Shown here in pieces: positions 17,823 through 25,660 of a stretch of 64,000 nt of DNA. The stretch is taken from positions 64,253 through 128,252 of the forward strand of contig NZ_FUXG01000011.1 in assembly GCF_900167095.1 (NCBI RefSeq), given 5' to 3'. The DNA comes from Oceanospirillum multiglobuliferum. Its GTDB lineage: Bacteria; Pseudomonadota; Gammaproteobacteria; Pseudomonadales; Halomonadaceae. How positions within the stretch are numbered: position 1 is the first letter of the stretch; each line of letters begins with the position of its first letter. The position numbers were made by a program, and so were the translations under genes. Under the pieces are notes generated by a model that saw only the letters and a list, made by a program, of their open reading frames with translations, was not told the origin of the DNA and did not search any database.

Positions 17823-18764
17823 TTATACTGTAGCTGTACCTTGCAACACATTGATACGCTGCACTACTTTGCGTGCTAGCTCATCGGCATCGTATTTGGG
17901 TAGGAAGTCATTGGCACCCACTTTTTTAATCATCGCCTCATTAAATATGCCGCTCAGAGAGGTGTGCAGCATAATGTTTAGATTATTAAAAGCAGGGTTG
18001 CTTCTGATTTCGGTTGTTAAGGTGTAACCATCCATTTCAGGCATTTCGATATCTGAAATAACCATGAGTATTTCTTCACTGGCCGACTTACCGCTTTCCT
18101 CGATGGCGTTGAGATAGTCCAGAGCTTCTTTGCCATTGCTTAAGCCTATGGTTTGCACGCCTACTTCCTCAAGGCAGCGAATCACTTGGTTGCGCGCAAC
18201 ACCAGAATCATCTACAACCAAGACGTTATACTTGGATGAAATCAGCTTCAGTTTCTCGTCGATAACGCCTTTGCTGATGCGTTCATTGACAGGGTGTACC
18301 TGCGAGATAACCTTTTCGACATCAATGATCTCTATCATTACGCCATTCAGTTCTGTTACAGCCGTCAGATAAGTGTCTTTACCTGTTGCCGCTGGCGGCG
18401 GATGAACCTCTTTCCAATTGAGATTGACAATTTTGTCTACTTTAGTAACAAGAAAGCCCTGAGTGACTCGGTTGTATTCCGTTACGATAACAACTGATTC
18501 CGAGAGGTCTTTAATTGGCGGTAGCCCAATTGCCATGCCGAGGTCTACAACAGATATGGTCATACCTCGAATATTGGCTACACCTCGTACAATAGGATTG
18601 TGTTGAGGTAAATTGGTTAGTTTGGGACAAGGTAAAATTTCTTTTACCTTAAAAACATTAATTCCGTAGCTCTGTCGACCGCGCAAGTGGAAAAGCAGCA
18701 ATTCCATACGGTTGCCACCTACGGTTTGTGCGCGCTCAGCTAAACGCCCTGCCTGTTCAGTCAT
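17823..18764 (-). CDS. cheV: Chemotaxis coupling protein CheV (CheW domain plus receiver)
   Basis: About 313 residues: a CheW-like SH3-type domain (residues about 20-165, with MELLLFHLRGRQSYGINVFKV and GVANIRGMTISVVDL), then a response-regulator receiver (about 190-310) with the phospho-acceptor aspartate in VISDIEMPEMDGYT. CheV couples chemoreceptors to CheA and adapts through phosphorylation. I place the start at the ATG at 18764, seven bases after GGA; a GTG four codons upstream is the longer option. It is divergent from flgA with a 183-base shared promoter region. Confidence 0.93.
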   Translation of the reverse strand: MTEQAGRLAERAQTVGGNRMELLLFHLRGRQSYGINVFKVKEILPCPKLTNLPQHNPIVRGVANIRGMTISVVDLGMAIGLPPIKDLSESVVIVTEYNRVTQGFLVTKVDKIVNLNWKEVHPPPAATGKDTYLTAVTELNGVMIEIIDVEKVISQVHPVNERISKGVIDEKLKLISSKYNVLVVDDSGVARNQVIRCLEEVGVQTIGLSNGKEALDYLNAIEESGKSASEEILMVISDIEMPEMDGYTLTTEIRSNPAFNNLNIMLHTSLSGIFNEAMIKKVGANDFLPKYDADELARKVVQRINVLQGTATV

Positions 18765-18947
18765 GTTTATTTCCACAGGTATGAATTCAATTCAGAATCA
18801 GTAGACTAACATTTATCTAGAGTAAGGTAGAACTATAACCCTATTAAACAAAGTGAAAACTGACAATTTCTCTCAAAAAAATTACGAGACGGTTACATTA
18901 AAATGCTAACCTCTCCATAGGTTGCGAAATGTCAAAAGGATCCCAGT

Positions 18948-19661
18948 TTGTTACTTAAATATTTACTAGGCTTATATCTTGTTATGCTCAGCTTGTGCCA
19001 GTCAGTATGGGCTGTAGAGGATGATCCTCTATTTGAAAGTCAAGCCAGCTTAGAACAAGCCATTAAGGCGTATTTAGAGCCTCAGTTTACCTCATTGAAA
19101 GGCGCACGCTTTGAATTAGAGATTAATAACATTGATCCGAGACTGCGCTTAGGTAAGTGTCAAGTCCCCTTGGAATTGAATCCTCTTGGCCGCAATGAGT
19201 TGCGCGGTAAGATGAATATCAAGATAACTTGCACAAGTCCTCTATGGGGTATATTCATCCCTGTGCAAGTCAATAGTTTTGAACCTGTGGTCGTTAGCCT
19301 TGTCAGTTTACCTAGAGATACTGTAATCAGTGCCAGTATTCTAGGGTTAAGAGAGATGGAAACTAGTGCGTTGAACTACACGTTTTTCCGTTCTATCGAT
19401 CAGGTTGTTGGCACTACGGCTGCACGCTCCATCCAAGCTAACAGCGTTATTTTTACCAATATGGTGAAAGCTGCTGAGGCAGTCCGTAATGGTGATAATG
19501 TGATTATTAAGGCAACGGCAGGATCGTTAACAGTACGTATTAAAGGACAGGCGTTGCAAGATGGCGCTATTGGCGAGCAGATTCAGGTGCGAAATACGCA
19601 ATCTAGGCGTATAATAAGGGCAATTGTTATCGCGCCAGGGCAGGTCGAAGTGCCCATGTAA
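18948..19661 (+). CDS. flgA: Flagellar P-ring assembly chaperone FlgA
   Basis: 237 residues. A signal peptide (LLGLYLVMLSLCQSVWA, cut before VEDDP) leads to a periplasmic protein with a C-terminal SAF domain (LPRDTVISASILGLREMET and later GDNVIIKATAGSLTVRIKGQALQDGAIGE). FlgA chaperones FlgI monomers into the P-ring of the basal body. The start is a TTG with AGGA about eight bases upstream; no ATG gives a complete signal peptide. Divergent from cheV. About 60 bases past its stop lies a sigma-28 promoter for flgM. Confidence 0.92.
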   Translation: MLLKYLLGLYLVMLSLCQSVWAVEDDPLFESQASLEQAIKAYLEPQFTSLKGARFELEINNIDPRLRLGKCQVPLELNPLGRNELRGKMNIKITCTSPLWGIFIPVQVNSFEPVVVSLVSLPRDTVISASILGLREMETSALNYTFFRSIDQVVGTTAARSIQANSVIFTNMVKAAEAVRNGDNVIIKATAGSLTVRIKGQALQDGAIGEQIQVRNTQSRRIIRAIVIAPGQVEVPM

Positions 19662-19719
19662 TCAACTGAAAAAGGTATATTTTCTACAACAAATAAGCGA
19701 ATAAAATACTAAAGTTTAT

Positions 19720-19746
19720 TAAAGTTTTAGAATTGTATGCCGATAC
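19720..19746 (+). promoter_or_regulatory. Sigma-28 (FliA) promoter of flgMN
   Basis: TAAAGTTT, 11 bases, GCCGATAC. It matches the FliA consensus at all but the last -10 base with the canonical 11-base spacer, 44 bases upstream of the flgM start. Confidence 0.85.
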
Positions 19747-19789
19747 CTATTTTAGGTTAAAGATGAATTACTTATAGGGGTCAGCACAT

Positions 19790-20107
19790 ATGGCTATTGA
19801 TCTAAACAGCCTGTCTGGCGGTCTTCACGGCAGTAAAATACGTAGCAATAACGTTAGTACCTCTGGTAAAGAGGAGGTCTCTAAACGTGAGACAGCTACC
19901 TCTGCAAGCACCGCTCAAACGGGTGTAAGAACTGACAGTTTCCAGCTCAGCGAAGAAGCGACGGCACTGCATGAGCGAGCAAACTCTGCACCTGACATTA
20001 ATGAAGATAAAGTAAATGCTATTCGCGCAGCTATAGCTGATGGCAGCTACAAAGTTGATGCTAAGACGCTAGCGAAAGATATTATGCAATTTGAAACTAA
20101 CTTCTGA
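19790..20107 (+). CDS. flgM: Anti-sigma-28 factor FlgM
   Basis: 105 residues, typical for FlgM. The N-terminal half is disordered and rich in Ser/Thr (SGKEEVSKRETATSASTAQT). The C-terminal half holds the FliA-binding helices (KVNAIRAAIADGSYKVDAKT, then AKDIMQFE). FlgM binds and inhibits FliA until it is secreted through the finished hook-basal body. RBS AGGGG lies before the ATG. It is preceded by its own FliA promoter, giving the usual feedback loop, and sits eight bases before flgN. Confidence 0.93.
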   Translation: MAIDLNSLSGGLHGSKIRSNNVSTSGKEEVSKRETATSASTAQTGVRTDSFQLSEEATALHERANSAPDINEDKVNAIRAAIADGSYKVDAKTLAKDIMQFETNF

Positions 20108-20115
20108 GGTTAGCA

Positions 20116-20604
20116 GTGAAACCCGAACTTCCATCTGAAATCAAACAGCATTTACTTGATAGCATTCAAAATTTGAAGGCTATCAAGCTTTGCCTTGAGA
20201 ATGAGAAGTTGGCATTGCAAACTCGAGATTTAGATCAAATTGAGTCTTTAGCTAAGCAAAAAGAACATTGCTTAGAGCAGATTAAAGGCGATATTAAAGC
20301 TAGAAACAGCCTGATTAGCAGTATGGGTTTTAGTATTGACGAAGCGGGTATGGAGTCTTTGATTGCCTCTTTGCCTGAGCAACATGCCAATGCTTTAAAT
20401 AAGGGTTGGCAGCAGTTGGTTAATCTGCATAATGACATACAGCAGCTTAATCAAGCAAATGGCATGGTCATTAACCGAGGTTTGCAACAGGTCGATATGA
20501 TGTTAGGTATTGTACAAAGTGGTAGTAATGCACGTACTACTAAAACTTACAATGCCAAAGGGCGTTCGGTTGCGACAACTTCTCGGATCATTGGACAAGC
20601 ATAG
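20116..20604 (+). CDS. flgN: Flagellar export chaperone FlgN
   Basis: 162 residues, mostly long helices, as expected for FlgN, which escorts the hook-filament junction proteins FlgK and FlgL to the export gate. The start is GTG, with GAGG seven bases before it inside the end of flgM, eight bases after the flgM stop. The C-terminus (YNAKGRSVATTSRIIGQA) has the short small-residue tail often seen in this family. It shares the flgM transcript. Confidence 0.88.
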   Translation: MKPELPSEIKQHLLDSIQNLKAIKLCLENEKLALQTRDLDQIESLAKQKEHCLEQIKGDIKARNSLISSMGFSIDEAGMESLIASLPEQHANALNKGWQQLVNLHNDIQQLNQANGMVINRGLQQVDMMLGIVQSGSNARTTKTYNAKGRSVATTSRIIGQA

Positions 20605-20638
20605 CTAGCATTGCTTAATACACATTAGGGGCTAATCT

Positions 20639-21409
20639 ATGTCTGGCAATGAAGCTATCAGCATTACCACTACATCAAAAGATGATGAAAAACACATCAT
20701 CACCCGCCAAGCCAGTATCTTTGCTATTTTGCGCTCATTGCAGAAGCATCGCTCTGCATTGTCTATTGTTTTTCGTGGCGATAGCAAACAAGTCTATACC
20801 AGTATTGTTTTAAAAGTTGACCTTGATGAAGGCTACTTTCTAATAGATGAGTTAGCGCCTGCCAGTGGTAACAAGCGTATTCTAGCAGGTGATGTCTTTA
20901 GCATCCGAGCCAATGACCGAGGCGTACAAGTGTTGTTCAGTGGCAATAAAGTTGTTGCCGCAGGTCATAACAATGGTGCTGCAATCTACAAAGTAGCCTT
21001 GCCAAACAAAGCGCTTTATAAGCAGCGCCGTGATGCTTTTCGTGCTCACATCAGCATTGCCAACCGTGCAGAAATTAAACTAGTTTCGTATGAGCGTCAG
21101 CGACCATTAATAGGTAGCTTGATTGACATATCCTCAACTGGCTGCAAAATTGAATTTTCATATTTGGTCGAGCCTGCATTTGAAGAGTTTGAAGTATTTG
21201 ACGAAGTAAGCTTTGACCTTCCTGAAGCAGTATTCGACTCGTCAGTACTTTGCTCCGCAGAGGCTCGACATGCTGTATATGATGAACATAAGCAGATAAC
21301 TCAGTGCGGTTTTCGCTTTTTAAGCCCAGATGGCCGCAATCAGCGTGAAATTGACCGCTATGTGGCTTTTCTTCAACGTGATGCCCGTCGTTTAGGTATC
21401 GCTGAATAA
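20639..21409 (+). CDS. YcgR-type c-di-GMP-binding flagellar brake protein (PilZ domain)
   Basis: 256 residues. An N-terminal YcgR domain (about 30-120) precedes a C-terminal PilZ domain. The c-di-GMP-binding signature is present in both parts: RRDAFR (RxxxR) at about 136-141 and DISSTGCKI (D/NxSxxG) some 30 residues later. On binding c-di-GMP such proteins dock on the motor and slow it. It is 34 bases after flgN and probably co-transcribed. Its last 18 bases overlap the end of the convergent transferase gene. Confidence 0.88.
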   Translation: MSGNEAISITTTSKDDEKHIITRQASIFAILRSLQKHRSALSIVFRGDSKQVYTSIVLKVDLDEGYFLIDELAPASGNKRILAGDVFSIRANDRGVQVLFSGNKVVAAGHNNGAAIYKVALPNKALYKQRRDAFRAHISIANRAEIKLVSYERQRPLIGSLIDISSTGCKIEFSYLVEPAFEEFEVFDEVSFDLPEAVFDSSVLCSAEARHAVYDEHKQITQCGFRFLSPDGRNQREIDRYVAFLQRDARRLGIAE

Positions 21410-22048
21410 AGCCTCGCTCAGTGCTCGCCAGCGCCTTAAATCCTCAGGGCGATCAATATCCCAAAGTGGCTCAAATGTAATCACGCTAAGTCCTGCCCTT
21501 TCAATGCAAGCTAAGCTTTGCTTTAGTACTTTACTTCCCCCCCATTCAACTCCTTCAAACAGCTGCTCTGGTAGTGGCTGGCGGCTGCCTATCAACACAT
21601 ATCCTCCATCTTCAGCGGGAATTAATACCAAATCGGATGAGTTCTCTTGTGTAAGTAAGGCATGAAAAGCCCTCTCTATAACTTCCCGTGTCAATACAGG
21701 GCAGTCGCTACCTACAAGTAAAGCCACGTTGCTGGTGCGGAGCGCTTGATTTAATGCTACACACATTTTTACGCCTAAATCCCCGTCGACTTGAACTTGT
21801 ACCTGTGCCTTAGGATGTTGGTGATAGGGTGCAAAGAAGTTATCGTCTATTGCTCCTGCAATTTGTAAGTGGATCTGGTCAGCTGTTGTGGTTGTGAGTA
21901 GCGAAAAGGTTAAAGCAGTAAGCTCGCAGTGAACTGCCAAGGCTTCTTCTGCGCTGAGCTGAGTTTGCAGGCGAGTTTTAACTTGCCCAAGCACAGGGGC
22001 CTTTGCAAATTGAATGGCTGTTTTTTGAAAACGCATAAGCTGGTTCAT
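21392..22048 (-). CDS. TIGR04282-type arsenosugar-cluster glycosyltransferase (DUF2064)
   Basis: 218 residues with a nucleotidyl-sugar-transferase-like fold: FAKAPVLGQVKTRLQTQL at the start, VALLVGSDCPVLTREVIERA and the acidic EDGGYVLIGSR. These match the rSAM-associated transferase family now called arsenosugar biosynthesis glycosyltransferase (TIGR04282). It directly follows the TIGR04283 gene (stop TAA then ATG) and overlaps the end of the convergent ycgR-like gene by 18 bases. The specific donor and acceptor are inferred from gene company only. Confidence 0.8.
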   Translation of the reverse strand: MNQLMRFQKTAIQFAKAPVLGQVKTRLQTQLSAEEALAVHCELTALTFSLLTTTTADQIHLQIAGAIDDNFFAPYHQHPKAQVQVQVDGDLGVKMCVALNQALRTSNVALLVGSDCPVLTREVIERAFHALLTQENSSDLVLIPAEDGGYVLIGSRQPLPEQLFEGVEWGGSKVLKQSLACIERAGLSVITFEPLWDIDRPEDLRRWRALSEALFSDT

Positions 22049-22789
22049 TTAAGGTTGAGATGATGAGCCTGACACCTGCTCAGTCTTGGAATGAGCGTGA
22101 TGGTTAGCGGGCTTAACATCAGGGTAATAAAGCCGTACTAAATGCTCAGGTGAGTCACCGAAGAAATAACGTAGACGCAGTTGCCACATAAAGAGAATTG
22201 TTTTTATGGTGCCATTTTTCTGCCAACGACGTGCAGAAGTCGTTACCTTTGCATGAAAGCAAATTGGCTTTTGTAACTTTTTTAGACGTGTAGATAGTTC
22301 AATGTCCTCCATTAAGGGTTGTATCGGTATACCACCTATTTGACGCCATAGTTGCCGACTGACAAAAATGCTCTGGTCACCTGTTGCTATACCTGTTAAT
22401 CGAGAGCGTAAGTTCATCATATGCCCAACTAAGGCTAGCAGCCCTTTACGTTCGTCTAGCTGAACATCGAAGCGCCCCCAGCAAGGCTGAGCATTAGCGA
22501 TAGGTGCTAATAAACTTAATGCATCGGGAGGTAGAGTAGAATCACAGTGATGAAACAACAGTAAGTGGCCTTCAGCGTGCTCTGCGCCTGCGTTCATCTG
22601 TAGCGCCCGCCCTTTGGGGCTGTGCAGTAATTTATCGCATAGAGGTTGTGCGATATGTACACTCTGATCAGTGCTACCGCCATCGACGACAATAAGCTCG
22701 TGCCCTTCAACTCTAAATGCTTGTAGTGCTTGTAAATGCAAGGCCAAACCCTCAGCCTCATTTAAAACGGGCACGATAATACTGATCAA
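22049..22789 (-). CDS. TIGR04283-type arsenosugar-cluster glycosyltransferase (GT2 fold)
   Basis: 246 residues. GT2 features: ISIIVPVLNEAEGLALHLQA at the N-terminus and ELIVVDGGSTDQS (nucleotide-binding acidic run); LLFHHCDSTLPPDAL provides the metal-binding region. The C-terminal helix (TILFMWQLRLRYFFGDSPEHL) is the family hallmark. It is coupled to the downstream TIGR04282 gene without spacer and follows arsS by 39 bases. Named for its place beside ArsS. Confidence 0.82.
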   Translation of the reverse strand: MISIIVPVLNEAEGLALHLQALQAFRVEGHELIVVDGGSTDQSVHIAQPLCDKLLHSPKGRALQMNAGAEHAEGHLLLFHHCDSTLPPDALSLLAPIANAQPCWGRFDVQLDERKGLLALVGHMMNLRSRLTGIATGDQSIFVSRQLWRQIGGIPIQPLMEDIELSTRLKKLQKPICFHAKVTTSARRWQKNGTIKTILFMWQLRLRYFFGDSPEHLVRLYYPDVKPANHHAHSKTEQVSGSSSQP

Positions 22790-22828
22790 TTTCTACCTCT
22801 TACTTCTTTATGTATTGAATACAGAAGA

Positions 22829-23791
22829 TTAAGCCAACGCACCACCACAACTGCTACCTTGCCCAGCAGTACAGCCATAGCAATGGTCTGCAATGCGAAT
22901 CTCTTTATCTTGAATATCAATATCTAATAGGTCTTTGACATGCACTTTGCTGCGATCAGAAGCGATCATGGGCATTTTGAGCATTTGATTGAAGTCACAA
23001 TCATATACATAGCCCTGCCAATCAATGCTGACTAGGGATCGGCACATTAGGTTCTGCAAATTATGCTCAGAAAAGTTGTCTTTCAGTAGTGTCATATAGG
23101 TTTCGAATTGACCTTTTGACAATAGCGTGCTGCCAAATCGGCTAATGGGCATATTGGTGATGGTTAATAACTCGTTAAACTGAATACCGAAGTTTTCACC
23201 AAGCTCTTTTTGATAAGCCTGTTGTAAGCCTTGCTGACTTGGAGGTAGAAAAGCACCACTAGGATTATAGACAAGGTTTAACGTTAAGTGCCCACCCTCA
23301 ATGCCATAGCCTAGCGCATTAAGCTTTTGTAGCGCTGCAATGCTGTCAGCGAAAACCCCCTTTCCACGCTGGGCTTCAACATTTTGCTCTGAGTAACAAG
23401 GTAGTGATGCGGTTATGATGACGTTATTTTCGGCCAAAAACTCTGCTAGATCAGCATATTCTGGCAACATTAGGATAGTAAGATTGCAACGATCTATAAC
23501 TTGTACGCCCCTTGCTCGCGCCTCTTTTACAAGGTAACGAAACTCAGGGTTCATTTCAGGCGCACCACCAGTCAGATCTAATACTTTTATTTTTCGTTTA
23601 TCAATAAGCTGTAAAAGATTGTCGATAATGGCTCTAGACATCATCTCTGTACGCTTTGGCCCAGCATTAACATGACAATGTACACAACTTAAGTTACAGC
23701 GATAACCTAAATTCACCTGCAATACACTGAGCGGGCCTCGATAAATTGTTGGAAAGTCAGTTTCCGCTAACAATGGTGCAGTGTCTAACAT
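22829..23791 (-). CDS. arsS: Radical SAM/Cys-rich protein ArsS (arsenosugar biosynthesis)
   Basis: 320 residues. Radical SAM motif CNLSCVHC (CxxxCxxC, residues about 32-39), the GG-type motif VLDLTGGAPEMNP, and a C-terminal Cys-rich tail CYGCTAGQGSSCGGALA typical of the rSAM/SeCys-related family that binds a second cluster. ArsS makes the ribosyl link of dimethylarsenosugars from SAM. The start is the ATG at 23791, eight bases after AGAGG; the TTG before it is less likely. Here all active-site positions are cysteine, not selenocysteine. arsM is not in the window, so the function could also be in a related metabolite pathway. Confidence 0.85.
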   Translation of the reverse strand: MLDTAPLLAETDFPTIYRGPLSVLQVNLGYRCNLSCVHCHVNAGPKRTEMMSRAIIDNLLQLIDKRKIKVLDLTGGAPEMNPEFRYLVKEARARGVQVIDRCNLTILMLPEYADLAEFLAENNVIITASLPCYSEQNVEAQRGKGVFADSIAALQKLNALGYGIEGGHLTLNLVYNPSGAFLPPSQQGLQQAYQKELGENFGIQFNELLTITNMPISRFGSTLLSKGQFETYMTLLKDNFSEHNLQNLMCRSLVSIDWQGYVYDCDFNQMLKMPMIASDRSKVHVKDLLDIDIQDKEIRIADHCYGCTAGQGSSCGGALA

Positions 23792-23853
23792 CAATCAATC
23801 CTCTGTTTGGTATTTTGCGGTTAACTCTTTATAATGCCCGCTCTTGATATTTT

Positions 23854-23930
23854 GCCTCAATAGCTCAGTTGGATAGAGCGTCCCCCTCCTAAGGGGAAGG
23901 CCGCAGGTTCGATTCCTGCTTGGGGCACCA
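23854..23930 (+). tRNA. tRNA-Arg (anticodon CCT)
   Basis: 77 bases folding into a cloverleaf. Acceptor GCCTCAA pairs with TTGGGGC, discriminator A, encoded CCA. D arm GCTC/GAGC, anticodon stem TCCCC/GGGGA with loop CTCCTAA (anticodon CCT), T arm GCAGG TTCGATT CCTGC. It is intact and doubles as the attachment site of the integrated element: bases from the anticodon stem to the CCA are repeated at 33235-33283. Confidence 0.97.
23882..23930 (+). repeat. attL: 49-bp direct repeat inside tRNA-Arg
   Basis: Identical to 33235-33283, starting at CCCCCTCCTAAGG and ending at the tRNA CCA. The base before it differs (T here, A at the other copy), so the repeat boundary is sharp. Confidence 0.92.
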
Positions 23931-23985
23931 ATAAACCCTTATAAAACAATGTGTTGCAAGTCTGTGTAAATCGCCTAAAAACCCT

Positions 23986-24023
23986 GTTTTAAAATTAGAT
24001 ACAGCATAGATACAGGGCGGCAC
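23986..24023 (+). repeat. 38-bp direct repeat, left copy (integrase arm-site candidate)
   Basis: Matches 33078-33115 at 37 of 38 positions in the same orientation, 56 bases inside attL. It contains two AGATACAG words exactly 11 bases apart, one helical turn, which fits a recombinase or excisionase arm site. Confidence 0.75.
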
Positions 24024-24215
24024 AAACTAAGACAAACAAACACCCCTAAAGTTTAGCCTCTCCCAAGCTCCCATCCCACTGTATTTTCCAACCCCCTCAA
24101 TATGCGTACCCCATTGGTCAGATTGGCACCAACTTTTAGGCGTTCTGTATCAGCCAAATTAGCGCCAGCACTTGAGCCTAATTTTCTAAATCTTTTTCAG
24201 CTTTTAGCTTTTGGT

Positions 24216-24306
24216 GGTGTAACAGGTGTAACAGGTGCTACAGCGTTGATTTATATAAACTTTCCAAGGTGTAACACTTAAAAGGCTTGGTGTAACAGGT
24301 GTAACA
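24216..24306. repeat. Iteron module, left (91 bp): candidate replication origin
   Basis: GGTGTAACA occurs at 24216, 24225, 24268, 24289 and 24298, with a degenerate copy (GGTGCTACA) at 24234. TTGATTTATA lies 30 bases into the module, an AT-rich stretch suitable for strand opening. The right module (31575-31665) has the same length and layout but inverted orientation. Confidence 0.7.
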
Positions 24307-24487
24307 GGTTGCCTTTGTTGTGGTGGCGCGAATCGGCCTGTAACCCGCATGGTTTATAGGTTTTGGTGTTTTTGCTGGCGCTCTGTGTCAATCAGGTGGG
24401 CAAGTTCAACAGGCTGTTGAAGTGGGTTAGGCGTGGTCAAATCGGCCACCCTTGTAAGCGTTGGCGCTTGTGTTGGCGGTCTGATCT

Positions 24488-24625
24488 CTAGGCGGCTGGG
24501 AATGGGTAGCCGTTACCTTGACGGGGTTCAGGGGGTAATCTGCATTTTTTGCAATAACCGCTTTTGCTAGTAGTGAGGCTTTTACAGGCTGGCGTTTTGC
24601 ATCGGCTTGGTAGGCTTAGAATCAT
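24488..24625 (-). pseudogene. Remnant of an HNH-nuclease-like zinc-finger N-terminus
   Basis: A 45-codon ORF encoding RCKTPACKSLTTSKSGYCKK then C, that is C-x4-C-x10-C-x2-C, then a Pro/Gly-rich tail and a stop. This is the usual start of phage HNH endonucleases (a CxxPGCPxLTxxGYC type pattern), but no His-Asn-His domain follows in any frame. I read it as a truncated gene; an intact small zinc-finger protein is the alternative. RBS is weak. Confidence 0.4.
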
Positions 24626-24728
24626 GGCGGGAATCTCTATGCTGTATTTTTAACCAGTATATCGACTGGGCGGCTTTTTTGCCTTGGGTGTGTTGCGTGT
24701 CTGCCCATTGTCTGCGCACCCCTGTTTT

Positions 24729-24767
24729 GAGCTGTTGCGGGTTGGCCTTTATGTTGGCCTTTATGTT
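24729..24767 (+). repeat. 39-bp direct repeat, copy 1
   Basis: GAGCTGTTGCGGGTTGGCC followed by two TTTATGTT-type units; identical to 24820-24858. Each copy contains an internal TTGGCCTTTATG tandem repeat. Confidence 0.85.
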
Positions 24768-24819
24768 GGCCTTTTGTTGATCTGTGCCTGTGTTGGTGGC
24801 TGATCTAGTGGGCGTTTGG

Positions 24820-24858
24820 GAGCTGTTGCGGGTTGGCCTTTATGTTGGCCTTTATGTT
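24820..24858 (+). repeat. 39-bp direct repeat, copy 2
   Basis: Second copy of the repeat at 24729-24767, 91 bases downstream. The 52 bases between the copies are unrelated to the repeat apart from a few GT-rich words. Confidence 0.85.
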
Positions 24859-24935
24859 TTGCCCGTCAAACCCACTGAGAAAATTTTTCTTATTTCGCAC
24901 ATAAAAAAATACAGCTAAGGGTGCGGTCATTCGCC

Positions 24936-25322
24936 CTATAGAGCTTTGGACTTTTGAGCCGCCCCTACTCGTTGTGCGTTCATTGTCTGCTTAGCCCTGT
25001 TTTGGGGTGTCGTGGGTAGTTGATGTGTCTCTGGTTTAGAGACAGATTTTGTCTTTAACTTAGAGACAGTATCTCTAGTTTGATCCTGTGGCGCTTTGGT
25101 CGTGGTGTGTTGGTTTGGTGTTGGTCGCTGGCCGTGTTGGCTTCGGCACCTTCGGCACCACAAAAAGGCTCTGCAATGCGGTGTTGGGTTCGGTGCTGCT
25201 GACGACCCTCTACCCCCGAAATTTAGCCAATAACCGCGACTCTGCGTCCCCGTGGCGTTCAAAATGTCGCTGGGAAGTACCTTGGGTTTTATTGCCAATG
25301 TGCGCCAGCTTATGATCTGCAC
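24936..25322 (-). CDS. Doubtful 128-codon ORF, Pro/Thr/Gln-rich
   Basis: The reading frame is open, but composition is skewed (rich in Pro, Thr, Gln, Arg and Ser) and there is no clear RBS or domain. The stretch YWLNFGGRGSSAAPNPTPH is vaguely like the opening of Ash/Icd-type phage peptides. It lies in a repeat-rich region where open frames arise easily. I keep it only as a possibility. Confidence 0.2.
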   Translation of the reverse strand: MQIISWRTLAIKPKVLPSDILNATGTQSRGYWLNFGGRGSSAAPNPTPHCRAFLWCRRCRSQHGQRPTPNQHTTTKAPQDQTRDTVSKLKTKSVSKPETHQLPTTPQNRAKQTMNAQRVGAAQKSKAL

Positions 25323-25352
25323 CCAAGATCGGATACGCAGGTATAAGGTTAA

Positions 25353-25401
25353 AACAACCCTAAAGAGGTCAGAACAACCCTAAAGAGGTCAGAACGACCC
25401 T
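25353..25401 (+). repeat. 20-bp tandem repeat, 2.4 copies
   Basis: Unit AACAACCCTAAAGAGGTCAG repeated twice exactly, then a partial third copy (AACGACCCT). It could be protein-binding sites or slippage-generated. Confidence 0.8.
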
Positions 25402-25605
25402 ATATACCTGTGATTGATGTGTCTCCGGTTTGATCCTGTAGCGCTTTGGTCTTGGTGTGTCGTTTGGTGTGCCGTGCTTCCGCTACAGCCCTTGTTATTA
25501 GAAGCCTCTAGCGTGTCACTAGGTGTGTCGTTTAGGTGTTTGGGTTGTGTGAGTGCGGCCAACGGCTTATAGTGCGCCTCAGAGCCTCATTGAAGGCCAA
25601 CAAAT

Positions 25606-25643
25606 AGCCCAGATCGGCATCACTACTGATCTGGGCTTTTTTT
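25606..25643 (+). terminator. Strong rightward terminator in the element's left end
   Basis: AGCCCAGATC, 12 bases, GATCTGGGCT, then seven T on the plus strand. The minus strand lacks a T-tract. As every credible element gene runs leftward, this suggests a rightward transcript from the left end. It also lies just past the stop of the 77-aa gene and could help end that transcript. Confidence 0.8.
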
Positions 25644-25660
25644 CGTCTGTTGGTTTCTGA

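Larger units (their letters stand above)
23931..25660. other. Left-end 1.7 kb of the element: repeat-rich, almost gene-free
   Basis: Contains a 38-bp repeat shared with the integrase promoter, an iteron module, two 39-bp repeats, a 20-bp tandem repeat, an HNH-like zinc-finger remnant, a doubtful Pro/Thr-rich ORF and a rightward terminator. The plus strand is rich in GT-type words such as GTTGG and GTGTTGG. No full-length protein domain is visible. Confidence 0.6.

Noticed and set aside
25353-25401. CRISPR-like array
   Set aside because: Only 2.4 copies of a 20-bp unit with no spacers.
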